Source of the DNA: Trachythela sp. YZ-2020
Taxonomy: Eukaryota; Cnidaria; Anthozoa; Malacalcyonacea; Clavulariidae
Direction of reading: 5' to 3'
Assembly: GCA_016169945.1 (NCBI GenBank)
Contig: JADLSH010000363.1
Coordinates: 1,612,001-1,676,000, forward strand
Length of the DNA stretch: 64,000 bases
Shown here in pieces: positions 11,331-24,330 of the stretch. The number at the start of each line of letters is the position of its first letter. Position 1 is the first letter of the stretch. The position numbers and the translations under genes are program-made. A model generated the notes under the pieces. The model had not been told where the DNA came from. It ran no database searches and saw only the letters and a program-made list of their open reading frames with translations.

Positions 11331-12474
11331 AGAACTTCTTAGTCTTAGTTAAAAGGACACTTAGTTAAAAGGAGGGGTGTCGGGGCCTATAGGAAACCGC
11401 AAAATCACACACACACTTTCCTCTTTAATAACTTCGTCTTAGCACTCAGTTAGGTCGCATAATTGAGGTCAATCACAATGTCTCCTGATTCATGTGAATA
11501 AAAAGTCTTTATCTCCATTATATTTGTGCGTGCGTGAAATATCAGAAAGACATTATTATGCAAGACATTTGCCAAAGTTCAACATTCCAGGCGTTCATTC
11601 CAAAGCAGGTTCAAAATATAGATTGAGTTAAATCAGGACGATACAAATTTGTCAATAGAAGAAATTTAAGTATAATACTTTAATAGAAAGGTATATTCCA
11701 AACTCTGATACAATTATTCACCCAAATTAATACCCAAAGTCTGACCCCTTGACGAGTAAAATCATCTAGTGTTAGACAAAGTAACAAAAATGTAAACTGA
11801 ATACTAGAAAGAACTAACTTGATTTAAACTAGGTAAAGTCTGACCCCTTAACAAGTAAAATCATCTAGTGTTAGACAAAGAAAACAAATGTAAAAATACT
11901 AAAAAGAACTAACTTTATTTAAACTAGGTACTATACATATATTCTATATATATATAGACAGATTGTCTGATTCACCAAAATTAATACCAAAGTCTGACCC
12001 CTTGACAAGTAAAATCATCTAGTGTTAGACAAAGTAAAAAAATGTAAAAATTTTAAAAATAACTAACTTTTTTACACTATAAGGCTGCACTATAGATATA
12101 TCCTATATATTTGGCCGGGTAACGGATATGCTGAATATTGGAAAATATCTTGCCTGCAGGTAATCTAAGTTTTGTAAGTTATTTATATATAATTATAAAG
12201 TATATGGCCATCTCACACGAGGCAATTATCTCTGCAACTTGTTTATTTTCAAATTTATAATGTAGATAAAAATAAGTGTAAAGGTACGTTTATACACGCT
12301 GCGATTTTCAGATCCAAGGTCAAAACCAATGCCGATTCCCGCTATTGCACATATGTTCATAGGAATTGATGCTTGTTGTTTGTAGTATTTTTCATAACAA
12401 TAGTCAGTACTTCTAGAGAACCACATGCGAAGGGCGTGACAAGTCCATGCCAAGGACGTCACATACTGTATAAT

Positions 12475-13407
12475 AGAGTTTGCCTGTTTTTGGTGTCGAT
12501 TGAACAAAATGAGAAAACAATAATTTCCACAAATGACTTTTGCCTGTTTGTTTCGTACTTTTACGTAGGCCTACTTCCAAGTAGTTAATGGTTTAGAATT
12601 TGAGGGATTTATAACGGACGTGATGTTTGTCACAATCAGTTCTTATGTCTACTGTGTTTGCCGGTGTTTGTCCAAGATATCCCACTGATTTCGCATTACA
12701 ACGAGTCCACGTCAGTCTGTGAACAGACCTTCAAAAATACAAAGTTTTCAGAGAGAAAAATCGAAATAAAAATCCACAATTTTTCACTATGCGTAGTCGG
12801 AAAGTTGCATTGCATTTTGGGACGATCACGATTCCTCCTCTGAAACGCACCCTTAATGTGACGAAACGTTATATATTCCAAAAAATATAGACTTTTTGCA
12901 TCAATGTTTTTATGTATTCATTTGCTGGGCAATAATATTTTTAACTAATAATGAGCCGCATTGTATTTTGGAAAGATCACGATTCCTCCTCTGAAACGCA
13001 CCCTTAATGTGACGAAACATTATATATATTCCAAAAATTTTTGACTTTTTGCATCAATGTTTTTATATATTCATTTGCTGGGCAATAATATTTTTAACCA
13101 GAACCTACTATAATAAATATATTTGCTAATATTATTTGTTGATTAAGACAGCGTGGACACGGTGTAGTGCGAAATCAGTGGCATATCTTGGACAGGCAGA
13201 AATCCACAATACTCAAGTCTCAATAGATAGAAATTCCATTTCATGAGAACTGATTGTGACAAAAATCACGTCCGTTATAAATCCCTCATTTCTAAACCAT
13301 TAACTACTTGGAAGTACGTAAAAAGTACCCAACAAACAGGAAAAAGTTATTTGTGGGAATTATTGCTTTCTCGTTTTGTTCAATTGACACCAAAAACAGG
13401 CAAACTC
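12475..13407. repeat. Inverted-arm core, array unit 1
   Basis: Left arm 12475-12710 and right arm 13151-13407 are reverse complements (gagtttgcctgtttttggtg against its inverse) around a 440-bp centre that itself holds a local duplication (12800-12890 repeated at 12955-13050). The layout is that of a fold-back or long-TIR element; no transposase frame is present. Confidence 0.8.
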
Positions 13408-13999
13408 AATATGCATTAACGGCCGTGGTGTATAAGATCAATAAACATGAGAAGAAGGCAAGTACGGGTTGTACATCTTCAAAACCATGGACTCAAATGC
13501 TGTGTATTAGAATACAGGTTTTTTCTTGATTTACATAACTTTTTCGTTTGGTTTTCTCAGCTAAAACATGCAGTCCATATCTTAAATATAGCCAATTGAA
13601 CGTGCATGGACATTCATATGTATGTGAGTTTGTGTTTAATAAGTATATATGCTTATGAGCAACTTTTGAGTCAACAAGAAAATATTTACTGTCATGCACT
13701 GGAAAATATTTGACCCTGTCACTGGCAAAATTTAGAATCATTCTGACACTATATAATGCAGGAGATTTCAGGTTTTTGTTAAGCCAGTAAGACCCCCCCC
13801 CCCACCACCCCCTTCTCCAAGACAACGCACTTTTAAATTTTAAGTGCATTGTGTTTCAAAAATGCTATCAACAGTTTCGGTACAGTTTAAAAATGAAGTT
13901 AGTTAAAAAAGTTAAGTTGAAGTTAGTTGAAAGTCTGGTGCTAAGACTGAAGAAAATACAAAGCAGAAAGTAGTGGTAACAAGAGATATAAGCAGATTG

Positions 14000-14145
14000 T
14001 CTGATATCTTGCCTGCAGGTAATCTTGGTTTTGTAAGTTATTTATATGTAATGATAAAGTATATGGCCATCTCACACGAGGCAATTATCTCTGCAACTTG
14101 TTTATTTTCAAATTTATAATGTACATCAAAATAAGTGTAATATAA
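14000..14145 (+). repeat. Block b fragment in front of crystallin gene 2
   Basis: atcttgcctgcaggtaatct to tcaaatttataatgta matches the start of array units (12150-12265). It stops where the duplicated promoter region of gene 2 begins, near 14190. Confidence 0.75.
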
Positions 14146-14189
14146 GTATTGTACATCTGTTCATGCATAGGAACTGATACTTGCTGTTT

Positions 14190-14606
14190 GTGCGATTGTG
14201 TTGACATACAGCCTATTCTTTAGTGGGGGGGGGAGGGCGGCCGATTGACGGGGGGCCTCCTGAGGTTGCGTTACGCCACTGCTGCTAATATTATTTTTTA
14301 ATTAAGACAACGTGGTTTAGAATTTGAAGGATTTATAACGGACGTGATGTTTGTCACAATCAGTTCTCATGCAATAGAATTTCTATCTATTGAGTATTGC
14401 CGGTGGTTGTCCAAGATATCCAACTGGTTTCCTGTCGAATTACAGTACCACACTGTGTCCACACTGGCAAGAGGGCTATCTTTAGAATTTATAATTAGGA
14501 GTTAATTCTTATAAATATAGCTGCCACCAAATTGCTTGGGCATCATTCACAAGGCTGATTATTGAAGAGAGTTGCTGAACGTTGTTGAATACAAATTAAA
14601 GAAGAG
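14190..14606 (+). promoter_or_regulatory. Promoter region and non-coding exon 1 of crystallin gene 2
   Basis: TATA box TATAAATA at 14510-14517; leader exon ends at 14606 with donor gtaaga. The whole stretch from about 14190 is nearly identical to 32306-32724 upstream of gene 3, including the G-run after cctattctttagtgg. Genes 2 and 3 therefore share a recently copied promoter that gene 1 has only from the TATA box on. Confidence 0.75.
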
Positions 14607-14844
14607 GTAAGATTCTTTGAAGATTTCATTCACATGTAATGGACGAAACATATAGCTATCAGTCTAGATTTCATAAAGTTGTCAGTCCTATATATTAAAA
14701 GTTGTCAGTCCTATATATTATAAGTATATAATAGGCAATAAAGATCTCCATTGTATTTTGTCTGAAAGTCCTTTTGCTCTTTCATATTGTATAGTTAGAA
14801 AAGCGGCCCCAGTATTATTAACTTTGTTTCTTTTCTTGTAGAGT

Positions 14845-15558
14845 ATGTCTATCAAGCTTACTAGTGCAGGTGGTTCGCCCTCCACTTTTCAAGATAGTCA
14901 GAAAGATTTGAAAAGCGAATACAGCTATATAACAGCTACTGTCAATAAAGGCTCTTGGATTATGTACAAGGAGAAAAACTACAACAACGATATTCCGGGT
15001 GGTGCAAAAGCCGATATCCTGTTTCTAAATGAAGGAGATGCAGCAGTTGATATAAAAGATCACAATGCTTCTATGTATCTTCTGCCACCCAGTCATCAAG
15101 ATGCGTTGGTGTTGTTCAAAAAGGTTAATTTTGGAGGTGTTAGCCCTGATCCAAAGGTGAGTGACTATAGATACTTTTCCTAAAAGGTAGAAAGACATTT
15201 TGTGTATTTCCATGTTACGTATGTTCATGCATGTATAAGAAACTGGAAAACCGTGATAAATTTCCAATTTAAAAAAAGAAATCTAGTGTAGATTTTGACT
15301 ATGCATTTTGTATTCATTTGTCTCATGCAGATGTACGTGGATTCTGTCCCAGATATCACGAAAGACTTTCCTCCCGGTCCTGATAAAGGGGCTTCCTCAG
15401 CGATTGTGACTGGATCTACCGAATGGAAAGTGTTTACAGAGAAAAAGTATGATCCTACAGGGTTATCGCAAAGATTGGGAAGCGGAACTCAGTGCAGTGT
15501 ATTAAACCCTGGAGTAGAAAATGAAGTACAAAGCGTTCAAATGCATGCAGAAGGTTGA
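14845..15558 (+). CDS. Beta/gamma-crystallin-like protein 2
   Basis: Coding exons 14845-15156 and 15331-15558 (phase 0) give 179 residues; the start codon follows the acceptor of intron 1 by three bases, as in the paralogs. Four Greek-key motifs can be traced: motif 2 KGSWIMYKEKNY (Trp38), motif 3 ALVLFKKVNFGG, then DKGASSAIV, motif 4 STEWKVFTEKKY, closing GVENEVQSVQ. DKGASS is close to the calcium-binding pattern of the family (D/N-D/N-x-x-S/T-S) but has Lys at the second place. No signal peptide. The coding exons differ strongly from genes 1 and 3 although introns and UTRs are alike. Function unknown; a structural or defensive cytosolic protein is possible. Confidence 0.8.
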
Positions 15559-15636
15559 AGGATTTTAAAGAAATTTAATGTTTAAACTTTTTTTATAAAC
15601 TGTAACCATTTAGTGTTAAGAATGCATTTAAATTTG

Positions 15637-15642
15637 ATTAAA
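15637..15642 (+). terminator. Poly(A) signal of crystallin gene 2
   Basis: ATTAAA about 80 bp after the stop, in the 3' UTR segment shared by the three paralogs. Confidence 0.6.
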
Positions 15643-15659
15643 GATTTTCTTTGCTATTC

Positions 15660-16560
15660 GAATTGTCGTGTTTAACCTGTCTTTTCGAATGCATAGTATA
15701 TAGTTTGGAGCAGGTCATGCAATGCGCATGATGGTATATATATATATATGCTTCCACGACCAAATCCTAAATTATCTTGGTATGTAGCTCAATAGCTTTA
15801 GGCTCTGCTTCTTCGATATTTCTTATCACTCGGAATAGTACATACATAAATACATACATGTAATATATATATACAGCACAACCGGCCGTGGTGTATAACA
15901 TATATATATATATATATACATGTGGCGAGTATTTCTAAGTATTAGTCGTTTGATTTAGTTGGTGTAAAGTTAGATTTGTTCCTTATAATTTCTATAGTCA
16001 GATCAATTGTTCCTGAAACACGGAATTTTCGTGAGAAATGTCTCTCTGCATGCATTTCCCTTATAATAAAGAGAAATACGGCGACCAAGGATGGGCGAGG
16101 TGTAAAGTAAACTACTATTATAGAGAACAGATTCCAAGATAAAATGTCATATTATATACTCATATATCACCAACACTGCAGATTTGTAAACGATATTATT
16201 TCTCAAAGACAACTATAGATCTTTGTGTTGTTGCTATTATATGTTAAATTAGTTTCGCCAAAAATCATGCGACGCTGAATCCAAGTTCAAAATATTTGCA
16301 ATTTGTTCAATGACGATTTTGTATATTTATGATACATCATAGTGTCTCCTCACTTGCGGAAATTATCCCTTACTATCCACTCTAACCACCCTCTTGTATG
16401 CCTATAAAATTATTGCGTAATTTAGAATTTAGATACGTCATATATAATTGAATTTTACCTATACAGTCCAAGGCCTTCCCTCCTGCATGATAGATCTCCT
16501 AATGTACAGAATATTGAGTGCAGTGTGTTGCCATTCATGATGTTAAATTACGAAAAAGGT
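15660..16560. other. Unique spacer, no gene seen
   Basis: AT-rich, with short (TA)n runs near 15736 and 15898. It is the only sizeable stretch between 11 and 37 kb that does not match the array. Confidence 0.5.
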
Positions 16561-17980
16561 TGCCATCTTTTGCAGCCCCACCCCCCTCAAAAACCCTGGG
16601 TTCCCCCATGTTCTTCAACATCAAAGATATCCCACTGATTTCGCACTACACCGAGTCCGCACTAGCCTGTGAACAGGCCTTCAAAAACACAACATTTTCA
16701 GAGAGAAAAACCGAAATAAAAATCCACAATTTTTCACCATGCGTATATAGTCGGAAAGTTGCATTGCATTTTGGAAAGATCACGATTCCTCCTCTGCAAC
16801 GCACCCTTAATGTGACGAAACGTTATATATATTCCAAAAAATCTTGACTTTTTGCATCAATGTTTTTATATATTCATTTGCTGGGCAATAATATTTTTAA
16901 CCAGAACCTACTATAACAAATATATTTGCTAATATTATTTGTTGATTAAGACAGCGTGGACACGGTGTAGTGCGAAATCAGTGGCATATAATCTTGGACA
17001 GGCAGAAATCCACAATACTCAAGTCTCAATAGATAGAAATTCCATTGCATGAGAACTGATTGTGACAAAAATAACGTCCGTTATAAATCCCTCAATTTCT
17101 AAACCATTAACTACTTGGAAGTACGTAAAAAGTACCCAACAAACAGGAAAAAGTCATTTGTGGGAATTATTGCTTTCTCGTTTTGTTCAATTGACACCAA
17201 AAACAGGCAAACTCAATATGCATTAACGGCCGTGGTGTATAAGATCAATAAACATGAGAAGAAGGCAAGTACGGGTTGTACATCTTAAACACCATGGACT
17301 CAAATGCTGTGTATTACAATACAGGTTTTTTCTTGATTAACATAACTTTTAGTTTGATTTTCTCAGCTAAACCATGCAGTCCATATCTTAAATATAGCCA
17401 ATTGAACGTGCATGGACATTCATATGTATGTGAGTTTGTGTTTAATAAGTATATATGCTTATGAGCAACTTTTGAGTCAACAAGAAAATATTTACTGTCA
17501 TGCACTGGAATATATTTGACCCTGTCACTGGCAAAATTTAAAATCATTCTGACACTATATAATGCAGGAGATTTCAGGTTTTGTTAAGCCAGTAAAATCA
17601 TCTAGTGTTAGACAAAGTAAAAAAATGTAAAAATACTAAAAATAACTAACTTTATTTAAACTATAGGTAGTAGAGTCACCCAACTTAATACCAAAGTCTG
17701 ATTCACCCAACTTAATACCAAAGTCTGACCCCTTGACAAGTAAAATCATCTAGTGTTAGACAAAGTAAAAAATGTACAAATTTTAAAAAGAACTAACTTT
17801 TTTTACACTATAGAGTATAGGCATGCACTATAGATATATTCTATATATTTGGCCGGATAACGGATATGCTGAATATTGGAAAATCTAGGTTTTGTAAGTT
17901 ATTTAAATATAATTATAAAGTATATGGCCATCTCACACGAGGCAATTATCTCTGCAACTTGTTTATTTTCAAATTTATAA
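16560..17980. repeat. Array unit, 5' half truncated, split by a 1.2-kb element
   Basis: Starts inside the left arm (gatatcccactgatttcgca), then centre, right arm (16960-17222), block f and blocks a/b. It continues after the inserted element at 19181. Confidence 0.75.
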
Positions 17981-19180
17981 CATTACCAGAAATCTGGGAC
18001 ATTTTGCGACTGCGTTTGGTCAGCGGGTATTCACTTCATAATAGCATTCTATTAAGGGGAATTTTCCTACTGCAGACGGCTTGCGAAGTCGTAACTTCCC
18101 AATTTTCCCACCAAAATGTTCGCAAGAACCCAGTCGTTTTGAATCTGTGAGTATATTTTAACATTGCGCACGGCAAAACAGCGTTGAGACGCTTCAAACA
18201 CGAGGCGCAGGCTTATTTTGCGATGATTTTATAGTAAAGGATGCAAAGTCACGCGACTTTGAGGCCAAAAGTACCGCACTTTTTATCACTTCCAAAACAA
18301 GCATCCACAACAGGAGATAGCGCAATATCTCAGGAGTGTAAAGCTGTGCGTATATCTTAAGAATGTTATATATAAAGCGAGAAACGAGAAATTTAAGGGG
18401 GAAAATGCATATTTTTGTCCCGCGATTGTAGTATGAAATCCCAGCATGACGTGACACCTGATACTTGCTGACCTTTTGTCAGTACATGTTTTGCCATGGA
18501 AAATTGCTCGAAATATATGCACGCAAATTGCTAATTCGACACGAAACCAAGTCACCAGATCACGCAAATCTCTCGGATTTTCTTAGGTAGCAGACTGGTA
18601 ACAAGCCTTGCACGTAAACAAGAAAGATGGCTGCTCGAACTTTTATATATTTAAGACTTCAGCTTGTTATTTTCGGCTTCAAAGATATGACCTTATGCTA
18701 GTTATGGCGACATGCAAGCACCATTAAAAAGGCAAACTTTTAAACGATTTTGGAACCGGTTTGTCGTGGAATAACCAGCACTTTTTTGGGCAATATTAAC
18801 TGTTTGAACTTCGGCAAATACATCGCGAAGTCCACAGTTTGCATCGCCCGAAAGGATATTGCTTTATTCGACGGAGTTATAACTCGTGTATAGCCAGATT
18901 TACTAAAAATTACACTATCAGATGCATCGAATTGCCAGTGAAAATACATCGATCGCGGGAACCACTTAGACGGAAAGAAATGCTGGCAAAATTTATGTAC
19001 AAATATTGCTTGTTCAGGTCGCTCTTATTATCGAAGTCCACAACCATGGAATATTTAAACAAAGTAGCTTAAAATTTGATATTTTTATCAACTCCAATGT
19101 AGTTTATAGTAATTTTTGGTTGCCATATTAGGGCAATGTGCGCATGTCCGTCGCCATCTTGTCCCAAATTTCTGGTAATG
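17981..19180. mobile_element. 1.2-kb terminal-inverted-repeat element, non-autonomous
   Basis: The left end cattaccagaaatctgggac and the right end gtcccaaatttctggtaatg are inverse copies over about 31 bp. In all other units block b runs without a break (aaatttataatgtagataaa); here exactly 1200 bp sit between aaatttataa and atgtagataa, so the paralogs give the empty site. No longer target duplication than one base is certain. Interior frames (for example minus strand 18286-18567) match nothing I know. Superfamily not assigned. Confidence 0.8.
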
Positions 19181-19625
19181 ATGTAGATAAAAATAAATGT
19201 AAGTTAGGTACGTTTAGACGCTGCTATTTTAGATCCAAGGTCAAAACCGATGCCGATTCCCGCTGTTGTACATATAGTTCATAGGAACTGATGCTTGCTG
19301 TTTGTAGTATTTTTCATAACAATAGTCAATACTTCTAGAGAACCACATGCGAAGGGCGTGAGAAGTCCATGCCAAGGACGTCACATACTGTATAATAAAG
19401 TATGCCTGTTTTTGGTGTCGATTGAACAAAACGAGAAAACAATAATTTCCACAAATGACTTTTGCCTATTTGTTGCGTACTTTTTACCTACTTCCAAGTA
19501 GTTAATGGTTTAGAATTTGAGGGATTTATAACGGACGTGATGTTTGTCACAATCAGTTCTTATGTCTATATACTGTGTATTGCCGATGGTTGTCCAAGAT
19601 ATCCCACTGATTTCGCATTACAACG
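19181..19625. repeat. Array block c and left arm
   Basis: Continuation of the unit split by the 1.2-kb element; it stops in the left arm near 19625, where unrelated sequence begins (19626-19789, no gene seen). Confidence 0.75.
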
Positions 19626-19789
19626 AGCCATTATTACCATTAGCCTGAACTTGAAACAACATACTGTAGCTTGCTGGCTTGTTTACCACATTTCCTGAAA
19701 ACAATTTGACTGTATTCGAGATTGAATTTTACTGACTTGTTGCCATAATTCCGAAATTTGCATTCATTTTTCTAATCGCAATGAACAGA

Positions 19790-20203
19790 GATAGATAGAT
19801 AGATAGATATTTTAATAGTTGTTCCCTACAGGTCTTTTCAACAACCATTTACATTACGGCTACAGAGACATTACACAGACATGAACAGACCGAGGTAAAC
19901 CGTAAGCTTACAAATGGCGCCTCTAGCAGCCGCTATTAGTTCATACCCCTTTTATGATCTGCACATGCAACTAGGTGTTGATTTTGAAGAGGGGGGAAAA
20001 CCGGAGTACCCGGAGAAAAACCCTCGAAGCACGGGAGAGATCAACTACGACAACTCTATTCACATGAGTCCCTAGTTGTTGCGAGTCGACACGAAGACTG
20101 TGCCTAGGTGGTAACCCATCCAGCCACTGACCTCGCCCGACCGGGCTTAACTTTGGAACTTAGTGGTGAAAGGCGACGCGCTAGCCGTGTGCGCCACCCG
20201 TAC
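19790..20203 (-). mobile_element. 5S-rRNA-derived SINE, copy 1
   Basis: Read on the minus strand the element starts near 20203 with a head that aligns with 5S rRNA: AAGTTAAGCCCGGTCGGGCG, then GGCTGGATGGGTTACCACC, matching the 5S stretch of AAGCTAAGC, GGTCGGG and TTGGATGGGAGACC. The plus strand shows accggagtacccggagaaaa, a core domain I recall from widespread metazoan SINEs. The 3' tail is (ATCT)n at 19790-19810. This is the build of SINE3-type elements transcribed from an internal 5S promoter. Confidence 0.75.
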
Positions 20204-20329
20204 TTCCCGAACTTAAGCAATGCCTTGTCTAGTACGGAGACGGGATGAATAAAAGTCGTTCCAAGTCGTTTTTCGTTGCTATTTTGTCTAGAAATGGCTA
20301 TAAATTCTAGTGATTCCACAGCAGTAAAC

Positions 20330-20602
20330 GCACCGAGTCCACACTAGCCTGTGAACAGACCTTCAAAAATACAACATTTTCAGAGAGAAAAATCGAAATA
20401 AAAATCCACAATTTTTTACCATAATGAGCCGCATTACATTTTGGGAAGATCACGATTTCTCCCCTGAAACGCACCCTTAAAACGTTATATACTCAAAAAA
20501 TCTTGACTTTTTGCATCAGTGTTTGTATATTCATTTGCTGGGCAATAATATTTTTAACCAGAACCTACCATAATAAATATATCTGCTAATATTATTTGTT
20601 GA
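20330..20602. repeat. Array centre block d
   Basis: Matches 21813-22010 and 16650-16950; it ends at ttatttgttga, where the right arm is replaced by the exon-like block. Confidence 0.75.
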
Positions 20603-20960
20603 AACTCTTTCTGGACGGCACCGTCGAATATCGTTCTCCAGAGGATGATGACTTTGAGCGCTTGTATCTTTGGCGCCCCTCACCCAAAACGGACGAAAAT
20701 ACCACCAATCGCTTCAGCAAACAAATCGCTAAACACGTTGTTTTACAGATCTCCGTGAGTTTTAACGCCTTTGTAATCTGATATTTATTATATCGTAAAC
20801 CAATTATATATTCAGTACCTTTGGTCGATTATAACTTCTGTTTTAAAAACCGTGTGATTTTCGCTAATACATGACCGTGTTATAGAGCTTTAAAAACAGT
20901 ACATACTGACCAACTTTCAAAGAAAAACAATAAAAATGGACAAAGTTACGGCGACTCAAA
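20603..20960 (+). other. Exon-like block of unknown origin, copy 1
   Basis: Its GC content and open frame stand out from the array. The frame reads KLFLDGTVEYRSPEDDDF, then ERLYLWRPSPKTDENT and a basic stretch, and is followed by ATCTCC and the donor-like gtgagt near 20755. It could be an exon taken from a cellular gene during duplication. I do not recognise the protein. The second copy at 34756-35110 differs at two visible residues, both frames open. No acceptor is obvious upstream. Confidence 0.4.
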
Positions 20961-21384
20961 TGCTGTGGACTCAAATGCTGTGTAATAGAATACAGGTTTT
21001 TTCTTGATTAACATAACTTTTTCGTTTGATTTTCTCAGCTAAAACATGCAGTCCATATCTTAAATATAGTCAATTGAACGTGGACATTCATATGTATGTG
21101 AGTTTGTGTTTAATAAGTATATATGCTTATGAGCAACTTTTGAGTCAACAAGAAAATATTTACTGTCATGCACTGGAAAATATTTGACCCTGTCACTGGC
21201 AAAATTTAAAATCATTCTGACACTATATATGCAGGAGATTTCAGGTTTTTGTTAACGGCCATTAAGATCCCCCCCCCTTCCCCAAGACAACGCACTTTTA
21301 AATTTTAAGTGAATTGTGTTTCAAAAATCCTATCAACAGTTTCGGTACAGTTTAAACATGAAGTTAGTTAATTGAGTTCAATTT

Positions 21385-22790
21385 TTCAGACGCTGCTATT
21401 TCAGATCCAAGGTCAAAACCGATGCCGATTCCCGCTATTGTACATATAGTTCATAGGAACTGATGCTTGCTGTTTGTAGTATTTTTCATAACAATAGTCA
21501 ATACTTCTAGAGAACCACGTGTGAAGGGCGTGAGAAGTCCATCCGAAGGACGTCACATACTGTATAATAAAGTTTGCCTGTTTTTGGTGTCGATTGAACA
21601 ATACGAGAAAACAATAATTTCCACAGATGACTTTTGCCTGTTTGTTGCGTACTTTTTACCTACTTCCAAGTATAGTTATTGGTTTACGTGACGACGGTTA
21701 TTGGTTTACGGACGTGATGTTTGTCACAATCAGTTCTCATGCAATGGAATTTCTATCTATTCAGTATTGCCTGTGGTTGTCCAAGATATCCCACTGATTT
21801 CGCACTACACCGAGTCCACACTAGCCTGTGAACGGACCTTCAAAAATACAAAATTTTCCGAGAGAAAAATTGAAATAAAGTCCACAATTAGTTTCACCAT
21901 GCGTAGTCAGAAATTTCAATTTTTAATAATAATGAGCCGCATTGCATTTTGGGAAGATCACAATTCCTCTGCAACGCACCCTTAATGTGACGAAACGTTA
22001 TATATTCCAAAAAATCTTGACTTTTTGCATTTGAGTGGAAGCTGATCAAGACAGTTTATCTTTCATATGTTCGTTGGTGTGAATTAATGAATCATTAAAT
22101 TTAATCAATATAGTCATATATTTATCAAGCGTCCGCGCTTTGTTAGTGCGAAATCAGTGGCATATCTTGGACAGGCAGAAATCCACAATACTCAAGTCTC
22201 AATAGATAGAAATTCCATTGCATGAGAATTGATTGTGACAAAAATCACGTCCGGTATAAATCCCTCAATTTCTAAATTAATAACTACTAATACAAATGCT
22301 GTGTATTACAATACAGGTTTTTTCTTGATTAACATAACTTTTTCGTTTGATTTTCTCAGCTAAAACATGCAGTCCATATCTTAAATATAGTCAATTGAAC
22401 GTGGACATTCATATGTATGTGAGTTTGTGTTTAATAAGTATATGCTTATGAGCAACTTTTGAGTCAACAAGAAAATATTTACTGTCACTGGCAAATATTT
22501 GACCCTGTCACTGGCAAAATTTAGAATCATTCTGACACTAAATATGCAGGAGATTTCAGGTTTTTGTTAAGCCATTAAGACCCCCCCCCCCCCCTTCCCC
22601 AAGACAACGCACTTTTAAATTTTAAGTGAATTGTGTTTCAAAAATGCTATCAACAGTTTCGGTACAGTTTAAACATGAAGTTAGTTAATTGAGTTCAATT
22701 TTCCATTTTGAAAGTCTGGTGCGAAGACTGAAGAAAATACAAAGCAGAAAGTAGTGGTAACAAGAGATATAAGCAGATTGTCTGATTCAC
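21385..22790. repeat. Array unit with 5' and right-arm deletions
   Basis: Blocks c, left arm, short centre (to about 22030), an unrelated 100 bp, part of the right arm (22145-22285), then f and g. The C-run at 22577-22593 is one of several length-variable poly-C tracts in block f. Confidence 0.75.
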
Positions 22791-24330
22791 CCAAATTAAT
22801 ACCAAAGTCTGACTCCTTGAGAAGTAAAATCATCTATAGTGTTAGACAAAGTAAAAAAATGTAAAGATTTTAAACTAGGCACTATAGAGTATAGATATAT
22901 TCTATATATTTGGCCAGATAACGGATATACTGGATATTGGAAAATATCTTGCCTGCAGGTAATCTAGGTTTTGTAAGTTATTTATATATAATTATAAAGT
23001 ACATGGCCATCTCACACGAGGCAATTATCTCTGCAACTTGTTTATTTTCAAATTTATAATGTAGATAAAAATAAGTGTAAAAGTACGTTTAGACGCTGCG
23101 ATTTCAGATCCAAGGTCAAAACCGATGCCGATTCCCGCTGTTGTACATAATTATAGTTCATAGGAATTGATGCTTGCTGTTTGTAGTATTTTTCATAACA
23201 ATAGTCAATACTTCTAGAGAACCACATGTGAAGGGCGTGACAATTCCATGCCAAAACTCTGGGTTCCCCATGTTCTTCAACATCAAAAACATTATGCTCG
23301 GCTGCATGGCATCACGTCTTCGATGTCTGTGCATCTGATACATATTTCGGTTTGATTATAACATAACCTTTTCGTTCGATTTTCTCAGCTAAAACAGTTC
23401 ATTAAGGCTCTTTTCCACTCATCGCAAAAACCAACTCGCAAGCTCGCTGCGAGTACTTTTATCCAATCAAAATGCTCGACAGTTAATTTTAATTAGATGC
23501 AAGCACTCGCAGCGGGCTTGCGAGTTGGTTTTGCGATGAGTGGAAAGAGCCTTTATGGTGTGCAGGGTGTATGAAAAAAACGGAATCCATTTTTTATGCT
23601 TAATAATTTTCAAACTATTAATCCTTAGAAAATGATTTAGCTTTTTTAAAGCTCATTCATTTATCTTTCTAACAAGTATTTATTTGTGTTTTAACGACGG
23701 TATAATTATGCAATTTTATGCAATGTTACTATTAATATAGTCACATTTGGAATTCCTGAATTTACGCAGCCAGCACAATTACATTGCAGGAACGTTGTCT
23801 GAACGTTCGTCTAATATTGTGAAATCTGCAGCGATAAATGAGTTTGTGCATGTAGTCGTAAACGCGATATTTTGCAGTAATAAATTCTTATAGTAATTAG
23901 TGCAGGTAAAGGATCATGCACTGATCACTCATCAGAAATTAATATGTACAAAATCAGAATAACTGTTCATATTGCCTACCATTTAGAAGGCCATACTTTG
24001 AGTACGAGATTGACTATTTATCAAATATTATATGTAGCCAAAATATACACCAATAAGAGGATTAATGGACACTTAAGTTAAAAAGACTTTCAGTCAAAGA
24101 AAAGGACACTTAGTTAAAAGGAGGGGTGTCGGGGCTATAGCTAGGAAACCGCAAAATCACACACACACTTTCCTCTTTAATAACGTCTTAGCACTCAGGT
24201 AGGTCGCATTATTGAGGTCAATATTCACAAGTACATTGTCTTCTGATTCATGTGAATAAAAAGTCTTTATCTCCATTATATTTGTACGTGCGTATAAGAT
24301 ATATATTCTATATATTTGGCCCGATAGCGG
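22790..24330. repeat. Array unit with insertion block, copy A
   Basis: Blocks a, b, truncated c, then about 1.04 kb not in other units (23255-24290), including the fold-back MITE. Nearly identical to 26045-27590. Confidence 0.8.
23404..23553. mobile_element. 150-bp MITE, copy 1
   Basis: Left end aaggctcttttccactcatc and right end gatgagtggaaagagcctt are inverse over nearly 48 bp, including cgcaaaaaccaactcgcaag. It occurs three times, always in the same flanks, so segmental duplication and not fresh transposition multiplied it. Confidence 0.8.

Noticed and set aside
20104..20319. 71-codon minus-strand frame (also 34262-34477)
   Set aside because: It is the 5S-derived SINE head read as protein.
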